From an uncultured Rhodospirillaceae bacterium (GTDB lineage Bacteria > Pseudomonadota > Alphaproteobacteria > Rhodospirillales > Magnetospirillaceae): 64,000 nt of DNA. A model generated the notes under the pieces. It ran no database searches and was not told the DNA's origin. It saw nothing but the letters and a program-made list of their open reading frames with translations. Made by a program: the position numbers and the translations under genes. Of this stretch, positions 26,946 to 36,400 are shown in pieces (positions within the stretch are counted from its first letter, which is position 1; every line of letters begins with the position of its first letter). Where the stretch lies: positions 62,001 to 126,000 of the forward strand of contig CALABS010000018.1 in the NCBI GenBank assembly GCA_937887565.1. Direction: 5' to 3'.

Positions 26946-27461
26946 ATGACCACCGTGCTGATTTCGATTTTCTGTCCCGACCGCACCGGTCTCGTCGCCG
27001 CCATCACCGGCCGCCTGTTCGAGATCGGCGCCAATCTCGGCGACACCAGCTTTTCCATGCTCGGCACCGGGGCGGAATTCACCTCGGTCTGCGACCTGCC
27101 CGACGGCCTGACCCCCGCCGAGGCGGAAGCCGACCTGGCCGCGCTGCCGGAGCTGCAGCGGGCCGAGGTGTCGGTTCGCGCCTTCGAACTGGACGCGGCG
27201 CATGGCGCCGCCGGCCGCATCACGCACCGGATCGTGGTCTCGGGCGGCGACCGCCCCGGGCTGGTGGCGCGCCTTTCCGAGGTGTTCGGCCAGTTCTCCG
27301 CCAATATCGTGCGCATGGACGCGCAGCGGGTCCCCGAACAGGGCCTCTACGCCACCCGCTTCGCCGTCGCCATCCCGGTCGAGCGGGCCGACGCCTGCCT
27401 GGCGACGGTCGCCAACACCGCCGGCGAACTGCATCTGTCCTGCCACATCGAGCAGGCCTAA
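26946..27461 (+). CDS. GcvR-like double ACT-domain protein
   Basis: This 171-residue protein consists of two ACT domains (about residues 3-75 and 93-168). The phrases FCPDRTGLVAAITGRLFEIGANLGD and GGDRPGLVARLSEVFGQFSANIVRMDAQ are typical of GcvR, which in E. coli blocks the glycine-cleavage activator. AGGAGGG lies just ahead of the ATG. ACT domains bind amino acids, so a regulatory role is likely, but no gcv genes are in the window. The 3' end overlaps the convergent neighbour by four bases. Confidence 0.8.
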   Translation: MTTVLISIFCPDRTGLVAAITGRLFEIGANLGDTSFSMLGTGAEFTSVCDLPDGLTPAEAEADLAALPELQRAEVSVRAFELDAAHGAAGRITHRIVVSGGDRPGLVARLSEVFGQFSANIVRMDAQRVPEQGLYATRFAVAIPVERADACLATVANTAGELHLSCHIEQA

Positions 27462-28087
27462 CGCCGCTCGACCACCTGCACCCCCTCGGCGATGGCCATC
27501 TGGCGGGTGAAGCTCCACGCCTGCTGGAGCCCCCCCTCGCCCTGGTTCCATGATGCCTCGCCGTCGCCGTCGAGGTCCTGGCCGGCCATGATGCGGTCGA
27601 GAAGGTTGTCCAGGCGGACCAGCGCGGGAACCGCCCGCGCCGTGCTTTCGGCGGCCAGGGCGTCGCGGGCCTCGCCCAGCGCCTCGTCCGTCCGCATCAG
27701 CGCCGTCTGGGCGGCGACCGAGGCGGCGGTGGCCCGCAATCCTTCCTCGTCATCCCGGTGGGCCGCCTGCAGCGCCAGCAATTGCTCGACCGCCGCCGCC
27801 ACGGCGGCTCTCGCGCCGCCATCCACCGCCGGCCCCCGGGGCGCCAGCGACGGGTCGAGCGCGTTCACCGCCGCCACGACCTCGGCCTTCATGGCGGCGA
27901 GATCGGTCTCGCGAAGCGCCGCCTTGACGTGCCGCTGGGCGAGCGCCGCGTTCGTGCGGGCGACGTCGAACGGCCCCTGCCCGGCCAACAGAACCTCCAG
28001 GCCGGCGGCCCGCGTCTGGGCCGCGGCCGCTGGCGCCAGCGCGGCCATGACCGCCAAAGCCATGATCCGTGTCACGAAATGTCTCAT
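27458..28087 (-). CDS. Hypothetical exported protein with one EF-hand-like loop
   Basis: I do not recognise this 209-residue protein. It has a signal peptide (about residues 1-23), a long alanine-rich helical body (about 25-165) and, near the end, the string DLDGDGEASW at residues 171-180. That string has the spaced aspartates of a calcium-binding EF-hand or dockerin loop. Its start overlaps the SDR stop by four bases, so the two genes are coupled. It is likely periplasmic, with no enzymatic motif visible. Confidence 0.7.
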   Translation of the reverse strand: MRHFVTRIMALAVMAALAPAAAAQTRAAGLEVLLAGQGPFDVARTNAALAQRHVKAALRETDLAAMKAEVVAAVNALDPSLAPRGPAVDGGARAAVAAAVEQLLALQAAHRDDEEGLRATAASVAAQTALMRTDEALGEARDALAAESTARAVPALVRLDNLLDRIMAGQDLDGDGEASWNQGEGGLQQAWSFTRQMAIAEGVQVVERR

Positions 28088-28935
28088 CCGTTGACCACCT
28101 CGCCGCCATTGGGGTGAAGCACCTGGCCCGACACGTAGGAGGCGTCGTCGCAGGCCAGGAAGATGTAGCAGGCCGCCGCCTCGTCCGGCTGCCCCACCCG
28201 CCCCAGCGGTTGGCCGGACCCGAATTTCTCGACGTGCTCGGCCGAGAAGGTGGATGGAATGAGCGGTGTCCAGATGGGGCCGGGCGCCACTCCGTTCACC
28301 CGAATGCCCTTGGGCGCCAGATTGGCCGCCAGCGACCGGGTGAAGGCGGTGACGGCCCCCTTGGTGGCGGAATAGTCCAGCAGGCTGGGACTGCCCCGGT
28401 AGGCCGTCACCGAGCTGGTGTTGACGATGGCCGCGCCGGGCCCGAGATGGGGCAGCGCCGCCTTGGTCAGGAAGAACATGGAGAAGATGTTGGTGCGGAA
28501 GGTCCGCTCCAGTTGCGCGGCCGAGATGTCCTCGATGCTGGCGCGCGGATGCTGCTCGCCGGCGTTGTTGACCACCACGTCGAGCCGCCCGAACGCGGCC
28601 ACCGTCTCGGCCACCGCCCGCCGGCAGAACTCCTCGTCGCCGAGATCGCCCGCCAGCAGCAGGCAGCGGCGACCGGTCGCCTCGACGTGGCGGCGGGTCT
28701 CGGCGGCATCCTCGTGCTCGTCCAGATAGACCACCGCCACGTCGGCGCCTTCCTTGGCGAAGCCGATGGCGACGGCGCGGCCGATGCCCGAATCGCCGCC
28801 GCTGACGATGGCGGCCCGGCCGTCCAGCTTGCCCGCCGGCCGCCAGTGCCGCATCTCGGCCTCGGGGCGCGGATGCATGGCTCCTTCCAGGCCCGGCTGC
28901 CGGTCCTGGTGCTGCGGTGGATTCCTCTCGGCCAT
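28084..28935 (-). CDS. Short-chain dehydrogenase/reductase (YghA/GSP39-like)
   Basis: A 283-residue SDR with an N-terminal extension rich in proline and glutamine. The cofactor motif GGDSGIGRAVA is at about residues 45-55, NNAG follows at about 120, and the catalytic YSATK is at about 185. The extension and overall sequence resemble the YghA / general stress protein 39 branch. The ATG at 28935 is favoured by the GGGA-rich upstream sequence over an in-frame start nine codons earlier. The natural substrate is unknown. It is coupled to the downstream exported protein. Confidence 0.87.
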   Translation of the reverse strand: MAERNPPQHQDRQPGLEGAMHPRPEAEMRHWRPAGKLDGRAAIVSGGDSGIGRAVAIGFAKEGADVAVVYLDEHEDAAETRRHVEATGRRCLLLAGDLGDEEFCRRAVAETVAAFGRLDVVVNNAGEQHPRASIEDISAAQLERTFRTNIFSMFFLTKAALPHLGPGAAIVNTSSVTAYRGSPSLLDYSATKGAVTAFTRSLAANLAPKGIRVNGVAPGPIWTPLIPSTFSAEHVEKFGSGQPLGRVGQPDEAAACYIFLACDDASYVSGQVLHPNGGEVVNG

Positions 28936-28995
28936 AAGTCCCGCTCCCGGCGCTGGCGTCAACCATGGCTGACGTGGCGCCGGGCGGCACGCGCC

Positions 28996-31386
28996 TCAAG
29001 CCCGCTTCGCCTTCCGCGCCCGCCCGGCACGCCGACGGGTGCGGGTGCCCTTGGCCAGGGCCTCGTCGATGGCGGCGCGCAGGGCGTCCGGCTGCACCGG
29101 CTTGTGCAGCAGGCCATGCCCCAGTGCCTGGGCCTGGGCCAGCCGTTCCGGCGCGGTGTCGCCGGTCAGGATGATGGCCGGAACCTTGTCCTCGGCGCGC
29201 AGGTGAACCTCGACGCGGGCGATGGCCTGTCCGCCGGTATCGCCGTCCTGGAGCCGGTAGTCGGCCAGGAAGAGATCCGGCGGGCGGCCAAGCGCGGGCA
29301 GGCGGCGGATGGCCTCGTCGGCATTGGCGGCGGAAATCACCCGGTGTCCCCAGCTTTCGATCAGCATTCCCAGGCTTTCGCGGACGTCGAGCTCGTCGTC
29401 GATGACGACGATCGCTGCCCCGGCCCGCGACAGCCCCAGCGGCAGTTGCCGCGCCCTGTCGCGCGCCGCGTGCCGCTCGACCAGCGGCACCTCGACCGCG
29501 AACACCGACCCCTTTCCTTCCGTCGAGGCGACCGAGATCCTGTGATCCAGAAGGTTGGCCAGGCGTTCGACGATGGCGAGGCCAAGGCCCAATCCCTGGC
29601 GGCGGTCGCGCTCGGCATTCCCCACCTGGTGGAATTCGCGAAAGATGTTCTTCAACTCCTCTCTCGGGATGCCGATGCCGGTATCCCATACCTCGAGGCG
29701 CAGCATCTGGCCGCGCCGCCGGCATCCGAACAGGATGCGGCCGGTGCCGGTATAGCGCACCGCGTTGTTGAGGAGGTTGCGCAGGATGCGTTCCAGCAGC
29801 GCCGCGTCGCTGTCGACCAAGTGGCGGCAGGGCACCACCCGCAACGCCAGCCCTTCCGCCTCGCACAACGGCTCGAACTCCGACGCCAGGCGGTCCATCA
29901 GGCTGCGGATGGAGAACTCCTCGCGCACCGGCACGATCAGGCCGGCCTCGAGCTTGGAGACATCCAGCAGGCCGTTGAGCAGCCCTTCCAGGGCGGTGAC
30001 CGAATCCTGGATTCTCGCCACCAAGGCGACCTGCTCGGCCTCGCGGGTGCGGCCGGCAAGCACGGCGACGAACATGGCCAACGCCTGGAGGGGCTGGCGA
30101 AGGTCGTGGCTGGCGGCGGCCAGGAAGCGGGTCTTGGCGATGGCGGCCTCCTCGGCGGCTTCCTTCGCGTTGTAAAGCTCGTCCTCGAACATCTGCTGGG
30201 CGCTGTGGTCGTGCATGAAGGCGAAGTAGAAGCGCACCCGCCCCCGCTCGTCCCTCACCGCGCCCGACCGCTGCCACAGCGGGAAACGCCGCTCGTTGGC
30301 GTCGACGGCCTCGAGCACGCCCTCCCAGCCTTCGCCGCGCACCAGCGCCGGAGCCACCAGCTTGTCGATGATGTCGTGACTTTCCCGGGCGAAATACTGG
30401 CGGTAATGGCTGCCCGGCACGTCCTCGGCCGCCATTCCGAACAAGGTCCCGTAGGCGGAGTTGGCGTAGAGCACATGGCCGGACGGCGACAGGATGACGA
30501 TGGCCTCGTGGGACGAATCCATCACCGCGCGGAACAGCGACAGGTTGGCCTCGGCCCGCTTGCGGTCATCGATGTCCTCGATCATCGCCACCGTGAAGCG
30601 GTCGCCGCCATCGGCCGGCAGGACCGATGCCGTCAGCCGTCCCCAGAAGAAGGTCCCGTCCTTGCGCCGGTAGCGGTTTTCGCGGCTGTAGCTCTCCACT
30701 TCCCGCCGGACCAGCCGCCGAGCCTCGATCGAATCGGCTTCGCGGTCGTCGGGATGGGTCAGCTCGCCCAGGCTCAGGTCGCCGAACTCCTGCGGGGTGA
30801 ATCCGAACATGGCCGTCAGCGCCGGGTTGACGCGCTCGATCCGCGCTCCCTTGCCGACCAGGGCGATGCCCAGGGCCGCGTGGTCGAAAATGGCGCGGAA
30901 GCGGCCCTCGCTTTCGCGATTCTGACGTTCCGCCTGGCGGGTGACCTCGAGGCCGATCCCGCGATATCCCGCGAACCGCCCGTCCTCCTCGACCACCGGC
31001 CGCCCCGAGAGGAGATAATGCCGCACCGAGCCGCCGGAGGCATCCCAGACCCGCAACGCCAGATTGCGGAAGGGCGCATGGGAGACCAGGGCCTCGATCT
31101 GCTCGGCCAGTTCGGCCTGATCGATCTGGAACCGCAGCAGCAGTTCCTCCAGGCTTCGCCCCACGACGTCGCCGGGCGGAATGCCGGTTCCCTCGGTGAA
31201 GGTGGGCGACAGCCGCGTGACCCGCAGCGCGGCGTCGGCCTCCCACACCCAGTCGGCCGCCGCCGCCAGGGCATCGTCGAGAAACGCGGGGGAAGACCCT
31301 TTGGACAGCGGGTGGACACGGCCACCACCATGACCTTCGGTCGCGGGAACGACATTTATCGGTTGGGCACGCACAATTGGGGTCAC
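28996..31386 (-). CDS. PAS-domain hybrid histidine kinase with C-terminal receiver
   Basis: A 796-residue cytoplasmic sensor with three PAS-type modules (about 35-155, 160-280 and 285-400). The dimerisation/H-box has H427 in ASHDLRQPLQAL, and the ATPase domain follows (N-box near 538-545, DTGIGI near 568, GLGLGLAI near 598). The receiver at about 657-775 has acidic residues D663-D664, phosphoacceptor D709 and K762. No membrane segment is present, so the signal is probably internal (redox, light or a small ligand). The GTG start at 31386 is uncertain. No cognate regulator is adjacent. Confidence 0.9.
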   Translation of the reverse strand: MTPIVRAQPINVVPATEGHGGGRVHPLSKGSSPAFLDDALAAAADWVWEADAALRVTRLSPTFTEGTGIPPGDVVGRSLEELLLRFQIDQAELAEQIEALVSHAPFRNLALRVWDASGGSVRHYLLSGRPVVEEDGRFAGYRGIGLEVTRQAERQNRESEGRFRAIFDHAALGIALVGKGARIERVNPALTAMFGFTPQEFGDLSLGELTHPDDREADSIEARRLVRREVESYSRENRYRRKDGTFFWGRLTASVLPADGGDRFTVAMIEDIDDRKRAEANLSLFRAVMDSSHEAIVILSPSGHVLYANSAYGTLFGMAAEDVPGSHYRQYFARESHDIIDKLVAPALVRGEGWEGVLEAVDANERRFPLWQRSGAVRDERGRVRFYFAFMHDHSAQQMFEDELYNAKEAAEEAAIAKTRFLAAASHDLRQPLQALAMFVAVLAGRTREAEQVALVARIQDSVTALEGLLNGLLDVSKLEAGLIVPVREEFSIRSLMDRLASEFEPLCEAEGLALRVVPCRHLVDSDAALLERILRNLLNNAVRYTGTGRILFGCRRRGQMLRLEVWDTGIGIPREELKNIFREFHQVGNAERDRRQGLGLGLAIVERLANLLDHRISVASTEGKGSVFAVEVPLVERHAARDRARQLPLGLSRAGAAIVVIDDELDVRESLGMLIESWGHRVISAANADEAIRRLPALGRPPDLFLADYRLQDGDTGGQAIARVEVHLRAEDKVPAIILTGDTAPERLAQAQALGHGLLHKPVQPDALRAAIDEALAKGTRTRRRAGRARKAKRA

Positions 31387-31469
31387 CAGGCTCGATTGGT
31401 CGCAGCAAGCCTAGGCGCACCTTGGGTAGCGGAACAATATGCCGCCCGCCCTATGCACCTCCCATTGGG

Positions 31470-32399
31470 CTAGGGCAGGAGAATGGCGGTCAACAGGGTC
31501 GCCTGCAGGGGGTTGAAGTTGTCGTCGGACAGCACGTAGGCCACCAGACGCCCGTCGGCCCGCCGGCGCACCGCCAGCGCTTCGGAATTGTCCACCAGCA
31601 TGGGCGGGGCCAGGACCGCCACCTGGCGCCCCGAGACCTCGGCCCCCGGCACCAGGTCGGCGGCGGCGATCCGCGACAGCCGCGCCGCCGTCCCGGACAG
31701 CAGCGAGAAGCTGCGTTCCAGCAACAGCACGTCGCCACCCGGCAGCGCCGCCGCCGCCGTGGGCTTGAAGTCGCCGTGCCGCCGCAGCGACATCGCCGTC
31801 CACGCCCCCGGCCGTCCGATCCAGGCCGGGCCCCGGTCCTCGCCCCCCTCCTCGGCGATCAGGAGCAGGCGGCCGTCGGCCAGCGCCGCCATCGCCTCGA
31901 TGCCGCCGTTGTCCGGCAGCCGGTCGAGACCGGCCGGCGCCGCCAGCCGCCGCGGCGTCCCGGACAGGCCGGACGGATAGAGCAGCAACCGGTGACGGCG
32001 CTCGAAGCCGACCACCAGCCCGTCGGCGACCGCGACCACCTCCTCGGCGTCGCCGTCCTCCTTCGATCCGTCCAGGCCGCCCATCGGCGCCACCCGCAAC
32101 CCCGAGGCGGCCAGTGGCCTCCCATCGGAATCGGTCTCCAGGCGGAAGCGGACCCAATGCCCGGAATCGTTGACGGCGGTCACCGAATCCCCATCCATCA
32201 CCATCCCCGACAGGCCGCCGAACCAGCGCTCGTCGGGTGCCGCCAACTGCAGGATTCCCAGCACCTCGGCGGCGCCCACGCTGGTCAGATGGGGGGCGTC
32301 GGCCACCAGCGGCCGAACGGTGGTCTGCAGCTCGCCGGCCGCCGCGCCGCCGCTCAGCAGGCCGGCGGCCAGGGCCATGGTCAGGACGGGCCGGATCAT
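31470..32399 (-). CDS. Exported phytase-like / esterase-like protein
   Basis: This 309-residue protein has a signal peptide (about residues 1-21) and the sequence features of the family annotated as esterase-like activity of phytase (Pfam PF13449 type): a beta-propeller-like chain with WFGGLSGMVMDGD near residue 58 and NSEALAVRRR near 270. Members are periplasmic or secreted and often lack proven activity. It is divergent from the Crp/Fnr gene across a gap of 68 bases. Phosphate or ester metabolism is only suggested by the family name. Confidence 0.78.
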   Translation of the reverse strand: MIRPVLTMALAAGLLSGGAAAGELQTTVRPLVADAPHLTSVGAAEVLGILQLAAPDERWFGGLSGMVMDGDSVTAVNDSGHWVRFRLETDSDGRPLAASGLRVAPMGGLDGSKEDGDAEEVVAVADGLVVGFERRHRLLLYPSGLSGTPRRLAAPAGLDRLPDNGGIEAMAALADGRLLLIAEEGGEDRGPAWIGRPGAWTAMSLRRHGDFKPTAAAALPGGDVLLLERSFSLLSGTAARLSRIAAADLVPGAEVSGRQVAVLAPPMLVDNSEALAVRRRADGRLVAYVLSDDNFNPLQATLLTAILLP

Positions 32400-32467
32400 G
32401 GACGCACTCTATCTCCGGCCGACCGGCGCAGGAAGGGGGCTTTCGCCACCGCCGCCGTTTGGGCAAT

Positions 32468-33139
32468 ATGCCCGCCATGGACCCGACCATCGCCCAGGCC
32501 TTCCCCCACTTCGCCCGCCTCGACGGCGATTCGGCGCGCGTGCTCGACGGCGCGGCGCGGCTCGCCACCATTCCGCCCGGCACGGTTCTGTTCCAGGACG
32601 GGGCCGAATGCTCCAGCTACGTGCTGGTGGTGGACGGCTCGGTGCGGGTGCAGAAGGTGGCCGAGAACGGCCGCGAGATCGTGCTGTACCGGGTGGAGCG
32701 CGGCCAATCCTGCGTGCTGACCACCAACTGCCTGATCGCCCACGAGGACTATTCGGCCGAGGGCGTCGCCGAGACCGAGGTGCGGGCGCTGGTGTTGCCG
32801 GCGGCCACGTTCCGGACCTTGCTGGCGCGCTCGGATGCCTTCCGGGATTTCGTCTTTTCGTCCTATGCCACCCGCATCGCCGACCTGCTGATGCTGATCG
32901 AGGAGGTGGCGTTCGGGCGCATCGACATGCGCCTGTCGGCCTGGCTGCGCCAGCATGCCGACACGGCCGGCGAAATCCGCGCCACCCACCAGGATATCGC
33001 GGTGGAGCTGGGAACCGCCCGCGAGGTGGTCAGCCGTCAGCTCAAGGATTTCGAGCGCCGGGGCTGGCTGGAGCTGCACCGCGGCCGCGTCCAGCTGCGC
33101 GACCGCGACGCGCTGGTCTCGCTATCCAAGGGTTTGTGA
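32468..33139 (+). CDS. Crp/Fnr-family transcriptional regulator
   Basis: The 223-residue protein has an N-terminal cyclic-nucleotide-binding-type barrel (about 15-125), a dimerisation helix and a C-terminal winged helix with TAREVVSRQLKDFERRGWL. It lacks the N-terminal cysteine cluster of Fnr, so an oxygen-sensing iron-sulfur centre is unlikely. C52 and C88-type single cysteines could sense redox state. The start could also be the ATG nine bases later. It is followed by a small DUF2892 gene, a common pairing, and a dyad overlapping its stop codon is a possible operator. Confidence 0.88.
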   Translation: MPAMDPTIAQAFPHFARLDGDSARVLDGAARLATIPPGTVLFQDGAECSSYVLVVDGSVRVQKVAENGREIVLYRVERGQSCVLTTNCLIAHEDYSAEGVAETEVRALVLPAATFRTLLARSDAFRDFVFSSYATRIADLLMLIEEVAFGRIDMRLSAWLRQHADTAGEIRATHQDIAVELGTAREVVSRQLKDFERRGWLELHRGRVQLRDRDALVSLSKGL

Positions 33140-33148
33140 CCTAGTCAC
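33136..33148. promoter_or_regulatory. GTGAC-N3-GTCAC dyad before the DUF2892 gene
   Basis: Perfect five-base arms flank CTA. Read as TGTGA-N5-TCACG the site is one base short of the CRP consensus spacing of six. It overlaps the stop codon of the Crp/Fnr gene and lies 65 bases upstream of the DUF2892 start. A second dyad, CACTT-G-AAGTG, is at 33182-33192. One of these could be the operator by which the regulator controls the small membrane gene. Confidence 0.35.
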
Positions 33149-33213
33149 GGAAGTCTTGCCCCGATTGTCCATAATGCGCCCCACTTGAAGTGTGACTCGG
33201 GGAGTTTCCTAGC

Positions 33214-33402
33214 ATGAACAAGAACGTCGGCGGCATCGACCGCATCCTCCGCATCGTCGTCGGCATCGCCCTGATCGCCCTGGCCGCCACCGGCACCGTG
33301 GGCCTGTGGGGCTATATCGGCGTCGTGCCGCTGGTCACCGGCCTCATCGGCTGGTGCCCCATGTATCTGCCGCTGGGCATCAAGACCTGCAAGGCGGACT
33401 GA
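33214..33402 (+). CDS. DUF2892 small membrane protein
   Basis: A 62-residue protein with two hydrophobic segments (about residues 11-30 and 32-50), starting MNKNVGGIDRILRIVVG, the DUF2892 signature. C48 lies in the conserved GWCPMYLPLGIKTC, with a second cysteine at C59. Similar domains are fused to rhodanese in YgaP, so a role linked to sulfur or redox chemistry is possible. It follows a Crp/Fnr regulator at 74 bases, a recurrent neighbourhood in proteobacteria, and GGGGAG provides a ribosome-binding site. Confidence 0.85.
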   Translation: MNKNVGGIDRILRIVVGIALIALAATGTVGLWGYIGVVPLVTGLIGWCPMYLPLGIKTCKAD

Positions 33403-33411
33403 GAGTCGTGA

Positions 33412-33442
33412 CGACGGGGACGGCGTTCAGCCGTCCCCGTCG
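33412..33442. terminator. Hairpin between convergent DUF2892 and putA genes
   Basis: Thirteen-base arms (33412-33424 and 33430-33442) pair perfectly around GTTCA. The stem starts ten bases after the DUF2892 stop and includes the putA stop codon. There is no clear T-run on either side, so termination could be bidirectional but may need other factors. Confidence 0.5.
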
Positions 33443-36400
33443 CTCATCAGGGCCGGATTGCCGCCCGCGGCGGCGGTGTTGACCGACACCACGCGCTCGG
33501 TGGCGAACCGGTACAGATAATGCGGGCCACCGGCCTTGGGTCCGGTCCCGGAAAGCCCCTCGCCGCCGAAGGGCTGCGCCTCCACCACCGCGCCGATCAT
33601 GCTCCGGTTGACATAGACGTTGCCGACCGGCAGGCGTGCGCGGACTCGGTCCGCCATCGCATCGATACGCGAATGGATACCCAGCGTAAGCCCGTATCCG
33701 CTGGCGGCGACGGCGTCGAGAACCGCCTCCAGGCGGTCGCCGGCATAGGGGACCACGTGCAGCACCGGCCCGAAGACCTCGCGGGTGATTAGATCCGGGC
33801 GGTCGAGCACGAACGCCCGGGGGCCGAAGAAGGTGCCGTATTCCGTCCCCGCCGGCAGCGGGGCCTGGAACAGCAGCCTCCCGTCGCGGGCCATGCGCGC
33901 CGAATGCTCCTCCAGCGCCGCCAGCGCCGGCCTGTCGATCACCGGCCCGATATCGGTGGACAGCCGCATGGGGTCGCCGATGGACAGTTCCATGGCCGCC
34001 CCCGCCAGCAGGTCGGTGATCCGCGCGTGGACCTCGTCCTGCAGGAACAGGACGCGCAGCGCCGAGCAGCGCTGGCCGGTGCTGCGGAAGGCGGATTCGA
34101 TGACGTCGGCCACCACCTGCTCGGGCAGCGCCGAGGAATCGACGATCATGGCATTGAGGCCGCCGGTCTCGGCCACCAGCGGCGCGATCGGCCCCTCGCG
34201 CGCCGCCAGGGCGCGGTTGATGGCGCGGGCGGTCTCGGTGGAGCCGGTGAAGGCGACGCCGGCCACCCGGGGATCGGACACCAGCAGCGCCCCCACCGTT
34301 CCGTCGCCGGGCAGCAGGTGCAGGACCTCGGTGGGCACCCCGGCCTCGTGCAGCAGGCGCACGGCGCGGGCGGCGATCAGCGGCGTCTGCTCGGCCGGCT
34401 TGGCGACCACGGCATTGCCCGCCGCCAGCGCCGCCGCGATCTGGCCGGTGAAGATGGCCAGCGGGAAGTTCCACGGGCTGACGCAGGCGAACACGCCGCG
34501 TCCGTGCAGGCTCAGGCCGTTGGCTTCGCCGGTGACGGCGGGCAGCGGCAGCGGGCGGCCGAATTTCGCCCGTCCCTGAACGGCATAATAGCGCAGGAAG
34601 TCCACCGCCTCGCGCACTTCCGCCACGGCGTCGGGAATGGTCTTGCCGGCCTCGCGAACGGCCAGCCACATCAGCTCCGCCGCCGCCGCCTCGTAAAGCT
34701 CGGCGGCCCGCTCCAGGATGACGGCCCGCCCGTCGCCGCCCAGGGCATCCCACCCCCAGGCCGCGTTAACCGCGTGGTTGACGGCATGGGTGACGTCCTC
34801 GGCCATGGCGGTACTCACCTGCCCCACCACCCGCCGCCAGTCGGAGGGGTCGAGCAGGTCGCTGGGGGCGTCGGCCACGATCTCGCTGCCGGCGATGACC
34901 GGATGGGCGGCGTACTCCCCCCGCCCTGCCCGCTCCAGGGCGCGCCCGAGTTCGGCCACCGCCAGCGGGTCGGACAGGTCGCGGCCGCGTGAATTGCGGC
35001 GGCCGGGGAACAGGTCGGCCGGCATCGGGATGCGCGGATTGGGCTTGTCGGGCAGGGTGTCCAGCGCCGCGACGGGATCGGCGACCATGGCCGCGATCGG
35101 CACCTTGTCGTCGGCGATCCGGTTGACGAACGAGGTATTGGCGCCGTTTTCCAGCAGCCGCCGCACCAGATACGGCAGCAGCTCCTCGTGGCCGCCGACG
35201 GGGGCATAGGTGCGGCAAGGCCGGTTCAAGCCGCCCTCGGCGACCACCTGGGCGTACAGCGCCTCGCCCATGCCGTGCAGGCGCTGGTATTCCCAGTCGG
35301 TGCGCCCGCCCGCCATCTCCAGCACGGCGGCCACCGTGTGGGCGTTGTGGGTGGCGAACTGGGGATAGAAGGCGGCGGGCGCCTCCAACAGCCGGCGGGC
35401 GCAGGCAAGGTAGGAGACGTCGGTGGCCGCCTTGCGGGTGAACACCGGATAGCCGGCCAGACCGCGCTCCTGGGCCCGTTTGATCTCGGTATCCCAATAG
35501 GCCCCCTTGACGAGGCGCACCATCAGCCGCCGGCGATGGGCACCGGCAAGTTCCTCCAGCCAGTCGAGCAGCGGCCATGCCCGCTTCTGATAGGCCTGGA
35601 CGGCGAGGCCGAACCCGTCCCATCCGGCCAGGGAATGGTCGGAAACGATGATTTCGATCACGTCCAACGCCAGATCCAGCCGATCCGCCTCCTCGGCGTC
35701 GATGGTCATGCCGATGCCGGCGTCACGGGCGAGCCGCGCCAGCTCCAACAGCCGGGGCGCCAGTTCCCGCCGCACCCGGCCGCGCTGGGCGAATTCGAAG
35801 CGGGGATGCAGCGCCGACAACTTCACCGACAGGCCGGGGCCCGACACCGGCCCGCGCCCGCCGCCCGCCTTGCCGATGGCGGCGATGGCGGCGGCATAGG
35901 ACTCGAGATACCGGCGGGCGTCGTCGGCGGTCCGCGCCGCCTCGCCCAGCATGTCGAAGCTGTGGCGGTAGCCCCGCTTCTCGAAGTCGCCGGCACGCTC
36001 CAGGGCCTCGCCGATGGTGCGGCCCATGACGTATTGCCGGCCCATGATGCGCATGGCCTGGACCAGCGCCTCGCGCACCACCGGCTCGCCAGCCCGCGCC
36101 GCAAGCCGCCCCAAGGCGCCCTCGGGCTCCTCGAGACGCATCAGCCGCCCGGTCAGCATCAACGCCCAGGTCGAGGCGTTGACGAAGGCCGAGCCGCTGT
36201 GCCCCAGATGGGCCGCCCAGTCGGCGGAACCGATCTTGTCGCGGATCAGACGGTCGGCGGTGCCGGCGTCGGGGATGCGCAACAACGCCTCGGCCAGGCA
36301 CATCAGCACCACCCCCTCCTGGGTGGACAGCCGATATTCACCCAGGAAGGCGTCGAGATCGCCCAGCCGCGACCGATGCGCCCGCACCCCCTCGACCAGC

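Noticed and set aside
28069..31473. Open frame of over 1100 codons on the plus strand, antisense to the SDR and hybrid kinase
   Set aside because: It is a shadow of third-position GC bias. The minus strand encodes clear SDR, PAS, kinase and receiver motifs.
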